From contig NC_134017.1 of the NCBI RefSeq assembly GCF_040712315.1, forward strand, positions 1,580,001 to 1,644,000: DNA of 64,000 bases. Direction: 5' to 3'. Below the pieces are notes generated by a model. The model was not told where the DNA came from. It did not search any database and worked only from the letters and a program-made list of their open reading frames with translations. Both the position numbers and the translations under genes were made by a program. Below are positions 34,587 to 46,214 of the stretch, one piece after another (the first letter of the stretch is position 1; every line of letters starts with the position of its first letter). This stretch comes from Castanea sativa. Its lineage: Eukaryota; Streptophyta; Magnoliopsida; Fagales; Fagaceae.

Positions 34587-35689
34587 TAAGCATGATGTTT
34601 GACCCCCTAGATTTCCGAACACCTGTGTCCCTTTAGCCGATGTTCGACCCTTAGTCTAAAACCATGCTCGTCTAAGCCATATAAAATTCGGTCTGTATAA
34701 ATAAAAAAGTATTATTTTAAAAATAGTCTTACGCATTATATAATATAATTAGTTTTTTTTTTTTGGTGAAGAATATGATATAACCAGTTGAAGGCCCATA
34801 CATTGTACCGTTTTGAATATAATCTTATATAAAATACTAGACTCGTTATTCGTGTTTTGAGCGTGTGATTATACTTTTTATTTTGAATTTAGTGAAATAA
34901 TGTTTAAAAGTGAGAGAGAGATTATGTCCTAATTGTTAGGAATTTTTTTCTAGGGGAGAATTGATAAAAGTTTGAAAGCCTAAAACTTATAATTTTTTTT
35001 AAAATAGTAAATTACTTTTTTTTAACCAGATTGTGTTTTTTAACTTAAAATTATTTAACTAAAAGATAGGAGTATCTTAGAGAGTTTAAGAATAGGTGTA
35101 ATGATATTTTAGTACGCAAAATAATGAAACCTAAACAGAGAAACCTGTTATTAATAATACAGATATATATAATTTTTTTAAGAAAGAATAATTAAATGAA
35201 TTATTATTGCACAATTTCAGAAACTTTATAAATGTCTCAGGTTGAGACTTGGGATTGTTTGTAATGACATGCTTACATGTGAATTCTCTATCCAATAGAA
35301 AAAGGGAATTAAATTTTATTTTAACCTTTGGTAGTTTGTTCAATACTTCTTACACAATTATTAAAAAAAAAAAAAAAACTCTTATGAAAACTCAGAGCTT
35401 CGAAGATTTGTTACTTAAAATTGTATTCTTCGCTTCTCATAATTGCATGAAAACAATTAAAAAAAAAAAATCAATTTATCACAAAAAAAAAAAAAGCATA
35501 GACTTACCTATAAGATAGTACATTTCATACCTTGCCAAGAACGATGCTCAACTTATATGCATTAGAATTTAAACTTATACTATTAACTTCAAATAATAAA
35601 AGTACCAACTTGCATTTAATTATTTGTAAATTTTTCATAAATTTCACTAACATTTTTCTAAATAGAACCATATGTTTATACATAGATAC

Positions 35690-35746
<57 letters not shown>

Positions 35747-35970
35747 AGGACGTATTTTTCTTCTTTGGCTTAACAATTACCGTATATATCTACATTACAT
35801 TATTGAATGCTCATATTAGATAAACTTGTATTTCTCATTTGCATTGGTATTGTAATGAAGTCAATGCTATTATTTGTTTCAAATTAAATTCTCATCACCT
35901 GAAATTCAAGGTTCTTTAATTAATTTTAATGGCATTCTCTTCATGTTAAGACCATTTTTACATGCTTGAT

Positions 35971-36014
<44 letters not shown>

Positions 36015-36365
36015 ATTAAAAAAAGAGTTTTGTTAATTTATTTAACTTCAATTTAAACCTCTAATAGTTGTTGGGAACTTAAATTTCAATATTACTAATA
36101 TTTTCCATCACGCTGACATTGTCCAATGAAATTAAGAAGTTGTTATTACCACCAATTACGTTACATATATGATCTTCAACCATTAACAATGTTGGTTTGT
36201 TCAAAATTTAATTGTATTAAGTTTACTTAGTTAATTTCCTATTTTCATGATATTTACTTGATTGTTTCCCATGAATAGTCACAATTGAAAGTGATTTCTT
36301 GATTTTTAATATACAATCAAAATTAATGCGATTAACTGGTCAAAATCTTGGGGTAGACATAATTT
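34587..36365. other. AT-rich intergenic DNA with microsatellites
   Basis: No gene supported. Contains a CATA/TA run (35686-35743) and a CT run (35972-36009). The segment 35540-35690 recurs, diverged, at 36655-36805 (shared aataaaagtaccaacttgca and catatgtttata), so an older direct duplication spans this interval. Confidence 0.55.
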
Positions 36366-36541
36366 GATATCTACGAAAAATTATTAGGCACTCCCGGAGT
36401 ACTATAAATGCGTACTCTCTCCTCTCACATAAATGGTGGATCCCACCATGAATTTAATTAGTAGGACCCACCATTCATGTGAGAGAAGGGAGTATACATT
36501 TATGGTATTCCAGGAGTACACAATAATTTTCCGATATCTAC
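36366..36541. mobile_element. 158-bp MULE-type MITE with 9-bp target duplication
   Basis: The element 36375-36532 is almost wholly palindromic. The left arm reads gaaaaattattaggcactcc and the inverted right arm ggaaaattattgtgtactcc. The pairing continues through the tggtggatcccacc and gtaggacccacca blocks to a centre near 36454. It is flanked by perfect 9-bp repeats gatatctac (36366-36374 and 36533-36541), included in the coordinates. A 9-bp duplication is diagnostic of Mutator-like elements. Confidence 0.85.
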
Positions 36542-37169
36542 ACCTCTTAATACTTAATGCACACTAAATACTTCACTTTATTTACTTTTTTTTTAAATGA
36601 ATCAATTGAATGAAAAATTATTAACAATATTTTTTTAAAATTGACAAAGTTATTACAATAAATGATGTTCAACTTATACTCTACAAAATTGAAATTTTGC
36701 AAGTAACATCAAACAATAAAAGTACCAACTTGCATTTATTTATTTGCAATTGTTTAATAAATTTAACAAACATTTATTTGAATGTATACATATGTTTATA
36801 TGTGTGTGTGTGTTGTTAAACATAAACTTCTCACAAATGAAAGAAATTAAACAATTTTGTTATGTTTACACCATGTGCATATTTTTAGTGGATGCATTTT
36901 TCATTTTCTACAATATTTGTTTCAAGGTTTTTCGACTGTCATCCTAACAAACTTTTTCAAGGGTTTTTTCCTTCAAAGAAAACTTTTTTTTTTTTTTGTG
37001 TGTATTGTTACATTTTTTGTCTCTCTTGAAGTTAAATTTGGACTCTACCACGTAGTTGGATGTTGGGAGTCAGATATACGTCATAAATAAAGTCCTTGAT
37101 CAACTAAATCGTTTGGTTGCCAGTCATCAACTCAAGCCACCATTAATCTCCAACCATGGCTCCCCTCTT
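36542..37169. other. AT-rich DNA
   Basis: Holds the second copy of the duplicated segment (36655-36805) and a short TG run (36801-36813). Beyond these I see nothing supportable. Confidence 0.4.
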
Positions 37170-37658
37170 ATTTGTCTTCCTCAACCATATCACCACCAAC
37201 AATTCCTCAACCTGATAGCACTACCAATGAAACACCCATTGCACCTATGCCAACCATACTTGAACGTGACTTAGTCATCTCCTCACCATCACCTACTTCA
37301 TCGGAAAATTTGCCCTTATCCGAACCAATTTCTTCAATGGAAATAGTGTCAGAATCCTTGCCAACTGTTACTACACCTAGGCATCCCATGACCACTCAGT
37401 CTCATACAAATTCAATGCAACCGAATGACTTTCGAGATTATAAGCTCTTTTATTCTACAAGACAACCTTTGAAGCTAATGCAAGCAAATGTCACAATCTC
37501 TAAACTCAAATGTTTTACGAAGGCTGTTGTACATCCAAACTAGCGTGATGCAATGGAGTTTGAATACAAAGCTTTACTGAACAATCACAATTGGACATTA
37601 GTTCTTTGACCTCATCATCATAATGTGATCCGTAACAAGTGGGTAAAATGATGGGCAT
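37170..37658 (+). pseudogene. Copia integrase/reverse transcriptase junction remnant
   Basis: The frame from about 37172 gives a Pro/Ser/Thr-rich linker, then HPMTTQSHTN and, after a TAG in AACTAGCGT (37542), RDAMEFEYKALLNNHNWTLV and NVIRNKWVK. This is the start of a Copia reverse transcriptase and the linker before it. Two stops (37542 and about 37608) and abrupt truncation after NKWVK (followed by a stop) make it a fragment. No LTR was found next to it. Confidence 0.75.
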
Positions 37659-37709
37659 GTAAAATGTCAATTTACCCAAAAAAAAAAAACTAGCATTAAA
37701 GAGTACACT

Positions 37710-38129
37710 GTGATTTCAATCAATAGAATTGTATTGTTGCAAATTTTTCTTGTTTTGTTTTTGTCTAGTTTTCACAAGGTTAAAGGAGGGCTTTTTGAAA
37801 GGAAAAGAGTATATGTAGAATTGTTTAATGATTTGGGCTTGAATGTTACTATTCATTGTAAATCTGGGCATAGCGATCTTGGGTCTCATATCATCCAGTA
37901 TCCAAATGGCTTCTATTAATTCAACTTTAAACCAAATGCTTTTGGCAGTTCCGATTACTATTGTAATTTTCAATGGCCAAATAATTTCCATTGGTTTGAT
38001 ATCTACCTATTTGATAGAGATCACCCTCAATGCGGTAATTGCTTTTGGAAGATTAGGCCTGATGGTGTTTGTAAGTTAAATTACGAGACCAAACAGTATG
38101 ATCTTTGCTATTTGTGGAACTCAGATTAA
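37710..38129 (+). pseudogene. Plant self-incompatibility S1 family (S-protein homologue) pseudogene
   Basis: One frame, broken once, encodes a small secreted-type protein: a hydrophobic signal-like segment (IVLLQIFLVLFLSS, about 6-19), then VYVELFNDLGLNVTIHCKSG, a DLGSH motif, FNFKPNAFG, FHWFDIYLFDRD, CGNCFWKIRPDGVC and YDLCYLW before TAA at 38127. These conserved blocks and the Cys pattern identify the S1/SPH family of about 120-150 residues. There is no ATG: the frame opens at GTG (37710) where a Met would be expected. A TAA at 37917-37919 interrupts it before FNFKPN. Family members act as secreted signals (in poppy, the pollen self-incompatibility ligand). This copy looks dead unless another start exists and the stop is polymorphic. 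Confidence 0.85.
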
Positions 38130-38206
38130 CTCGATGCCCCACCTTTGTTTCACAAATCAATGTCTACTACTTACTCACAAAATAATTATTTGCCTTCTGT
38201 TTTGTT

Positions 38207-38247
<41 letters not shown>

Positions 38248-39404
38248 CTTTTTCTTGAAGCATGTTTCCTTCGTTGTTATGAGAAGCAACGTTCAAAATG
38301 ATGTGTTTGTTGAATATTTTCTTGTGTCAAAAGTCAAATAAAAGGAAAACTTCCTTTTTGTATTGTTAATCTTTTTTTTTTTAATTGTCCTAATATTAAG
38401 ATTTATTCATCATTTATTAAATTTCAGTCATTAAATTTTTTAGTTTACCATGATGTATTGTGAAAGATGCTATAGCAACCCTTGCAAATTGTTTAGAACC
38501 CTAAACCATGCTTTTTACGGCTATATCACTTCTAAGCAAAACTAATACGATTAGTCCAAGCGTAAGTGATTAACCCATTTCCATCAACCAAGAGCTAGGC
38601 TAACCAAAGCATATCAAATATAAAGCAATATAGAAAAAAAAAGGTAAAAGCATGCAAACCATAGCTTAACACTAAGATGTATTTAGGAAGGGGAAAATTC
38701 GAGACTCCAAGTAGAAATGAGAACACCTACATAGCTCTGTAAATTTAGCATAAGACAAACAAATTTACAATTTATTAGCAAAATTCCTTAAGACCTAGTT
38801 CGAGTATTAACAATACAATTCAAAAAAACTAAGACTAATTACCCAAAAAAGAAAATCCGATATCATTGAGATTAAAAAAGAAAAAAGAACTAATTTTTAC
38901 CTTGCTTCGTCGGCACTGTCAATGGCAAAATCCAAGCATTTGGCTTCATCCAAGCCTCGACAGCTGCTTTTGGGGCTTCAATCAGTGAGTGGCGGCGGTG
39001 AGTGCTAATAAAGAGAGACCCGAGCTGGATTTTAAGAGTACCTCGATTCGTTAGCACTGTCAATGGCAAATGCCAAGCATTTGGCTTCGTCCAAGCCTCG
39101 ACGGCTGTTTTTGGGGCTTTAATCAGTGAGCTACGGTGGTAAGTGTTAATTGAGAGAGACCCAAGCTGGATTTTGAGAGTGAGAATGCGTGGCGGTGGTG
39201 GGAAGATCGATCACTGGGTTTTGAGAGTGTCAAGAGATTTTGAGAGGGAGAGAGAGTGTGTGTTTGTTTATTTATTTTTGAGAGGGAGACAAACAGATGG
39301 TAAATGAAAAGGTTGGGAGCTAAAGTGATAGGTTTAGGCGAGAGAAAGGGAAAAAAAAAATCAGAGGGAAAAAATTGGACCAAAAATGGGTTTGGGCAAT
39401 TGAA
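38130..39404. other. Non-coding DNA with poly(T) and a 139-bp duplication
   Basis: A T-tract of nearly 40 bases lies at 38210-38248. After AT-rich DNA, 38900-39038 is repeated tandemly at 39040-39179 (listed separately). A GA-rich block follows at 39220-39370. Confidence 0.5.
38900..39179. repeat. Tandem duplication of about 139 bp
   Basis: Two head-to-tail copies share gcactgtcaatggcaaa, ccaagcatttggctt, ccaagcctcgac, ggctttaatcagtgag (one mismatch) and gagagaccc(g/a)agctgg. They differ by scattered transitions, so the duplication is not new. No frame runs through both copies. Confidence 0.8.
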
Positions 39405-39720
39405 AGTTCTATTGTGGTAGTCACTAAAACCACCACTTAAGCTAAGAAAACATGCCGCAAAAAGGCATATATTGTGGCGGTTCGGTATACCACCGCTATA
39501 ACTAAAAGAAATGCCGCTAAACACATATATTGCAGTTTTTTTAATATCGCCGCTATAGAGTGCTGCAAAAGACTATATCTATTGCAGCTATATAGTGGTA
39601 CACTGCAATATATCTCATGTACAAGGGTGGTTCAAAAAAGCATTGCAATATGTGATGTATAGCGGCAGTTTTTGAAACCGCCGCAAAAAACCCACCGCAA
39701 TAGTCCATTAACATTAAAAC
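39405..39720. mobile_element. CACTA-like subterminal repeat block
   Basis: Dense short repeats with gcggc/gccgc and cataTATTGcagt-type words in both orientations (for example accgccgca, ataccaccgctata, gatgtatagcggcag). Such arrays are typical of the transposase-binding subterminal region of plant CACTA elements. No intact CACTACAA terminus is present, so this is a remnant. Confidence 0.45.
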
Positions 39721-40860
39721 ATTATATAATATTCGCATTGAGTATCATTTTATTTTTTATATTAGACTAACATATTATATGATATAATTTGTATGTTGTT
39801 GTGCATGTTCACAATGTATGTATATATACATATATCTAGAGAGGAACAGGATTTGGATTGTGTCTATTATGAATAGGATTTGGATTTGCCTCTTTTGTAT
39901 ATTTGAAAGGGTGGCAATTGTGACCTTTGCTACCTACTACTAGTGCGGCTTGCTACTAATTTTAACCAAATTGAATTTAGCCTAATGGTTGATTTAAAAG
40001 TAAATAAATGACAACACCCTAAACTTGGCTAGGGTCTTGTGAATTATGTGAAACACAATACCTTATAATTTTGGTTACCTATGAATGGATCTTGTCAGAC
40101 CCATACCCATGTAAGACTTAAGGCTAACTACATAAACACTAGGACCATCAGAAAAAAGCCAAATATACAAGGTAAGCAAGTTGATCAGCCACAATATAAG
40201 CAAAATAATGATCTTAAAAGAGAAGATGAAATTAAATAAAACAGGGCACAGATAATTAATAATTTTTTTTTTTTTTTGTATTTCCCAATCAAAATCTATA
40301 GGGAACTACTCAGATCAGTTAATATGATGCTCAACTAAAAAATCTCAATATTCGTACCATTAACACTTCAATCTACTGCTTTATTTTAAAGCCAAAGGCC
40401 AAAAAAAAAAAAAAAAATCAACTAATAAAAGAGTAATATTTTGGCCTCCTAAAAGTATCATACATAATATTTAATAGATATGGGTTACTACATGTGCTCC
40501 AAAATCAGCATCATGATGAATAAGAAAAAGATAATAATAGGAAAAATGATTTACCTACTCAAAACCAAGCATAAGATTTGCCCACTCCATATTCCTAATA
40601 ATCAACAAATTGGACCTAGTAAGAAGAGTGCAACCTGGGCCAAAATAAATCACAAAATACCAAGTGAAACATTATCTATATGTTTCATAATAAAAAAACT
40701 AAATATTTCATAATAAAATAACTAAAATGAAGTAAAAATGACCCGGTCTATCAAATAAACTTTGTGAGATTATGTAAATGAAGAAAACATGGAATAGACT
40801 CCCTATGTCTTTGTGCCTTTCTTTTATTTCATGGGTTGTGGGATGGGTATGGTGAGGAGG
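39721..40860. other. AT-rich DNA between CACTA remnants
   Basis: Nothing supportable beyond homopolymer runs at 40262-40277 and 40401-40417. A short open frame at 40480-40713 shows no domain. Confidence 0.4.
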
Positions 40861-41298
40861 AGGGAGAGGAGTGAAGAAAGAGAGAGCAGACTGGTGGCTT
40901 AGGCAGTGGGTATGGTGGTGGCTATGGCTAGGGCGGTGGGTACGGAGGTGAGTTTGGGTGGCGGCATGAGGGGAGAGTGAGAAGAGGAGTTATGGGGAGA
41001 GAGAGAAGTGGTGGGAGGGGATAGAGAGAAGTGGGAGCTGAAGGAACAAAAGAAAGAAAGAAAAAACGTGTAGGAAAAAAAAATGAAAAATGAAAAAGTG
41101 GGAAATGAAAAGTTGGGCGAAAGTTTGTGCGGGAAGAAATTTTGGGGGGAACATAAAACGTCGCTATAAGCCAAATAAATTCTGCTGAAAATGTACTTGT
41201 TGTGACGTTTTAAGAAATGTCACTATTATTCAAGGTTATAGCGACGGATTTGAAAGCATCACTAAAAAAAGCTGCCTAAACCCAGATTTCTTGTAGTG
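40861..41298. mobile_element. Right end of a CACTA element
   Basis: The sequence ends in cccagatttcttgtagtg at 41298; inverted, this is CACTACAAGAAAT, a standard plant CACTA terminus. Inside it there are subterminal words in both orientations (tgtgacgttttaag, atgtcactatt, agcgacgga, gcatcacta). A matching left terminus was not found, so the left boundary is a guess at the change from GA-rich DNA. The element is truncated or very degraded. Confidence 0.6.
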
Positions 41299-42082
41299 AG
41301 CTATAGAAAATTTTGGACCATTTCAACTTATAACAACATAATACTTAAAAATTTGTTCTGAAAATATTGTGAAAATGTTATTAGCATAGCATTTATCTTA
41401 TATTTAACCTCAATCTAAAGCAATGGGAGACAGTTTAAGGCGTTCTGGAACCATTTTCAGAGCCAAGTAATGCAGCATTAGGAAAGGATTACTCGTCTCT
41501 ACTCTCTACCGTAGTTGGCACACAATTGGCTTTATAGCTTCCACAATTATTGAGGACCAGGCCAAAACTTAGGCTTATTCAAATGAAGGGAGTTCTGAAA
41601 ATGTCTGGGTTGTAAGGGATGTATTTCAGACAAAGAAATATGTGGGTTGGGCTGGTTTAACTCATTTGGACTTAAAGAAACCAACTGGCTGAGTTCCCCA
41701 ATCCTCAAAGGATAGCAACGGAACGCTAGTCAAGCGCAGACAAGCCATTCTTGCCAATCTTTACTCTTCATTTACCAAAATGTCATGCAAGCCAAAAATA
41801 ATCTTGCATCCTAGATAAGTTCACGATTAAATTTTCTAGCTTTCCTCTATATATATATATAGGTATAAAAAGTAAAAACAGCTCCAAATAAATTGATTAA
41901 CATCTAACATATATTGTCTTCCCATAAAAAAATAAGAATAATAATAAAAATTGCTTGGACACTCTCATGTGATGTCCACAATTTTTTCACCTTGTATATT
42001 AAATGTGAATAGATGTTACTAGCTTGGTCACAAGCACTTTGCGCGTGCAATGAGCCTTTTTTAGTAGAAAAAAAAATGTTTT

Positions 42083-42119
<37 letters not shown>

Positions 42120-45100
42120 AAGTAGATAAAACAATTTTAAAATCAACAGGAGAGTGACTCTATTTTTTAAGCAATGTTTTAGTGGAAGTTAGAGTTGTAT
42201 TTTTATCGGATTGTCCTTTAATTTTGTTTCTACTTAAACATAGGGGTATAAGATCATTTTTGAACCAAAAATTGAGAATACCAAATATGGAAAACCCTTT
42301 AAATAGTAGTATAGATAAAAAAAAATGAAAATCATGTGAAACATTTAACCATCAATGTATCAACCCTAAAAACAATAATTATTCTTTTTGAACTTTCTAA
42401 AAATGTACTTTTCTTATGAGTCCAAAAAAAAACACTTTTTTAAATAATAATAATAGATTCCAAATAAACACTTAAGCCTACGGTTAAGCAGTTGCTATTA
42501 GTAAAGAATCCATCTTAATTACATATATCTATAGTTTTCAAAATGGTGGGTGTTAGGGTTTCTAACATGAATGGTCAAATATGAATTATCTTTCTCATTT
42601 TTTATGTTTTATTTTATATTTTATCAATTATGGTGTGCCGTGTGATTGATTTTTATCTTGTTCTATTTTAAATTTTGATTATTTTATAAGGAAAGTAAAA
42701 TGAATAAATAGTAAGTTGTGATTTGTGAAATATAAAATTGAATACAAAAAATAGGCTATAGGATTATATTTGTCTAACACCACCGCACTATATATCTAGG
42801 AATCAAAACAATCTTTCCTTTTCAAGAATTTCTTTTATAACTATTTTATATATTGATAAATTTTGTATTTTATGTTCCCTGTTTTTTTAAGATTATCTAT
42901 GCAATTAAATGAAGCGTCCACTCATCGCAAGCCTCTAAGCCTAGAAAGACATAAACATGACTGAAAGTCCACCTTGAGATTCGCAATAAGGGAATAATAT
43001 TTTTTTTAACCCCCTGATTTCTCTAAGCCATGTCAATTAAATTGGAAAATACTAGTATAATTTTCTAACGTTGAAAAATTAAGCCTGTTGTACTTATTGT
43101 ATTTTAGCTAGGTAAAAGTTTATGCAAAAAGTTGCTGGAAGAATTTGAAAGCATGAAATTTTAGTCGAGTTAACGTCTGATTCACGCACTCACTCAAGTG
43201 ATCATTAAAGTTAGCAGAAACTTTGCCAAAACTCACTCAACCATCTCTTAAGCAAGATTAAGTAAACTTTTTTCTTATTTCTATCTGAATTCTAAATTTC
43301 TGCCAATTCTAAATTTCAAGGCGAATAAGGCAGTTTTACCATGCAAACTTTCAAAGCCTTTTTCCTTTAGTGAAAAAATAAATTGAAAATAACATGTCAT
43401 TATTCACCCTTAGCTGGGAAAATTATATTTTACCATTCTAAACTATATTTTGGAGTATACTTTACACCCTAAACTTTTTTAATGCACCTTAAACTATAAT
43501 CCTTGTTCCACATTGAACCTCAACATCAAGTTTGTTGTTAATTTAGATAGAAACGTATAGCATAATGTAAAAAGATTTAATTGTCCCTCTTCTCAATCTC
43601 TTAAAAATAAAAAAATCAATTACACTTTACTACTCAAAACTACACTTCTAATTACATTTTGCACCCTAAAATTTGAATTTTCATCCAAGTTAACAGCAAA
43701 CTTAACGTTGAGGTGCAAATTATAATAATAGTTATAGTTTAGGATGCAAAGTGTGCATTCGAAAATTTTAAGGTATAAAATGTGAAATGAGGGAAATTTA
43801 TTGTTTTCGCTTGCAGAAGTTCCAATTTTGTTATGAATGATGCTCATTAATGGAAGAAGTTTTTGTAGAATAATTTTAGAGTTTTATGGCCAGTGGAGCA
43901 TTAGCATCCGGTATCTTTAAACTATTCTATTTTACTATCTCAAAAACTATTTTATCTGTTATACTATACCATTTTATAATACACCCAATATCCCATCGTT
44001 TAGTTTCCCATACAACATCTTAAAATAATATAAACAACCAAATAAAAATAATATAATATATCCCTACTCTCACTCTCTCTTCTCTCCAATCCTCTACAAC
44101 TTCTCTCTCTTGCTCTCTGTCTCTCTCTCTCAACCAACCTAGATCAACCCTCCACTGCCCCATTGCCCACCAAATCCCACCTGTTAAAATCAACTCACAC
44201 CATAACATGACCCATAACCTCCACCACATGACCCACGCAACCCATAACCTCTAAAAAAAGCTACCAAAACTCAAACAAGCTGCCACTAAATTAAACATTT
44301 AAATAAAAACCCATCAACCCATTAAGCAAAAACTCAATCTTAAAATAAAAAAACTCCAACAACTAAATTAAACACTTAAACAAAAACCCATTAAAAGCAA
44401 AGCAAAAAAAAATCATAAATTTCAAATAAATACTCAAAATCCAATAATCGGCGAGGTTGAGCCCATCATTGGCAAGGTTTAGTGAAATGGGAAGGGAAAG
44501 AGTAATTTATGAGATGAATAAATCGGCTTAGGCATTTGGAGATGGGTGAAGTGGGTAAATCGGCAAAGGCATTTGGAGAGAAAGAGAGAGGCTTGGTGAG
44601 ATGAGGCTCATGAGCTTTGGAGAGGATGAGCGATCGTGTGGTCAAAGAGAAAAGACTGATATTTTGGATTAAAATATAATATAATCTTTTACAATTATGC
44701 TACAGTACAATCATAAATTTATGATGGTACTGTAGTACAATTGTAAAAAAATTTACAATTGAGAGATCGAGTAATGCTCATTTTTGGAGTTTTGATGCTA
44801 AAATATACCTACATATGACATTTGAGAAAGGTGCTAGTACTCTAATAAGGTAAACAAGGTAAAAAGTCTAGCTGCAAATGTTTTGTGAGTAGGTTATTAA
44901 ACTGTTTTTCAACAGTGGATATTCCTTGGGATTGGATCTCTTGATATGGTTATTCCTATAATATGTTTTTCATTAATTTTCTATTTCATGACCAAATATG
45001 TGGTTTTGATTTATTGTTTTTAGATTTGAGTCCCAAATCAAATAGTAATGCTAATAATAATAATAATAGTTTATACAACATTATTGAACTATTGACAAGA

Positions 45101-45600
45101 TGGAACTCCAATATGGGCATTCCATGGTGATGACGTATTAATATCTAATCTTGTAAGCCAAGATTCCAAATCTCCAATCCAAAGATAAAATCTGTACATT
45201 CAGCACAAACAAAAATAATGTCGCCATAAACCAAGGTTGGATATCATTTTATAATTGTTATTTTGTTTTCATTTTCCCTTGCTTTGGTCAATTATGAATA
45301 TAATAACTCACGCAGAAGGCCAAAAGCCAGTTAAGACCTAACAGGCCCCAGGAGTTGGGAACTAGTGAATTTGCAAAAACTAACAGGCTATAGTATCCTA
45401 TTTTTGCCAACAATTAATTAAGTCGTTGCAAACATGAACTTGCCGGATCACATGAAGTAGTTCTTATTGACAAAAGATACTCTTGTACAGAATGTCGTCA
45501 TGACTCACGATTCACATAGAAAAGGTTATCATTTTAATTTGCTGCTATAAGCATATTCATTAATATTCTCCTCTATATTAAGTTATTTAACTGAAAAAAA
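41299..45600. other. Gene-free AT-rich DNA with two MITE-like blocks
   Basis: No protein-coding gene supported. A TA run lies at 42088-42112. At 43425-43800 the ends are imperfect inverted repeats (ttttaccattctaaactat against atagtttaggatgc...aaggtataaaat), suggesting a 375-bp MITE-like repeat. At about 43894-44790 the ends share gagcatta in inverse orientation, and a hairpin (ctacagtacaatcataaatt / aatttatgatggtactgtag) sits at 44699-44736. Superfamilies are unassigned. Pyrimidine-rich blocks at 44070-44135 are low complexity. Confidence 0.4.
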
Positions 45601-45637
45601 TAATAGTAATAATAATTAAATTCTCTCTTCTTAGTCC

Positions 45638-45646
45638 TCTATATAA
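45638..45646 (+). promoter_or_regulatory. TATA box of the small membrane-protein gene
   Basis: tctatataa, about 65 bases upstream of the ATG at 45707. A start site near 45670 would give a leader of about 35-40 bases, normal for a compact plant gene. Confidence 0.6.
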
Positions 45647-45706
45647 GGCTAATATAATTAAGCTTCCCTATTCTCTAACTCATCCAATTTACTACTTGTC
45701 CCTATA

Positions 45707-46066
45707 ATGGGTTCCATGCCGTCCCCTTTTTCATTTCCTCTGCCTCCTCTTCCTCCTTCCTTATCTTCCTTTTGGGCTCCTCCTCCTAATAATGGGTAAC
45801 AATAGTTTTTTTTTTTTTTTTAATTTCTAATTTGTATGACACAATTAATTTCTTTTTCTTTGTGTATCAGGGAACAACAGTTCCTCTTGGGCCTCAAAAT
45901 TGCTGCTGTAATACTTCTACTCCTGATCCTCATTATAGGACTAAAAGTTTCGCTGCATAATTGTAAAAGGCACTTCAGTACTACTGGGGACCAAAAGGCA
46001 GTTGGCAGCGACGGCGTTGCCAACAGTCAAGTCAGCATCCAACTACCGGCTCTGAATATTGTTTGA
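45707..46066 (+). CDS. Small single-pass membrane protein, two exons (94 aa)
   Basis: Exon 1 is 45707-45795, the intron 45796-45870 (75 bp; donor gg|gtaaca, acceptor gtatcag) and exon 2 45871-46066 with stop TGA. Joined in frame the product has 94 residues: a Pro/Ser-rich N-terminus (PLPPLPPSLSSFWAPPP, about 11-27), a strongly hydrophobic helix (about 40-58, AAVILLLLILIIGL), then a short basic segment with Cys (HNCKRH) and a polar tail. The first of two nearby ATGs was chosen; the second (codon 4) is also possible. There is a well-placed TATA box upstream, and a palindromic insertion in the probable 3' UTR. I do not recognise the family. Pro-rich N-terminus plus one membrane helix resembles many small plant membrane proteins of unknown role. 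Expression is inferred from signals only. Confidence 0.65.
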
Positions 46067-46117
46067 GCCTCTATCTGTATGTAAATTAAAAAAATGGATA
46101 GAGGCTTTAGTCCAGTA

Positions 46118-46214
46118 CCGGATATAGACATAGACGTAACGCATGTCAAAAAATGATCTAGTATACTAGATCATTTTTTAACATTTTTTAACACGTGTTT
46201 TGTCTATGTTCCGT
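46118..46214. mobile_element. Foldback MITE with a perfect 32-bp palindrome
   Basis: The core 46148-46179 is a perfect palindrome (aaaaaatgatctagta followed by its reverse complement). Outside it ccggatatagacatagacgtaac pairs with the inverse of gttttgtctatgttccg. The element lies about 50 bp after the stop codon of the small membrane-protein gene, so it is probably within that gene's 3' UTR and would form a hairpin in the RNA. Confidence 0.65.

Noticed and set aside
39405..41298. A single complete CACTA element from 39.4 to 41.3 kb
   Set aside because: The subterminal words differ between the two blocks (gcggc type on the left, gtcac/cgacg type on the right), and no CACTACAA left end exists, so they are treated as separate remnants.
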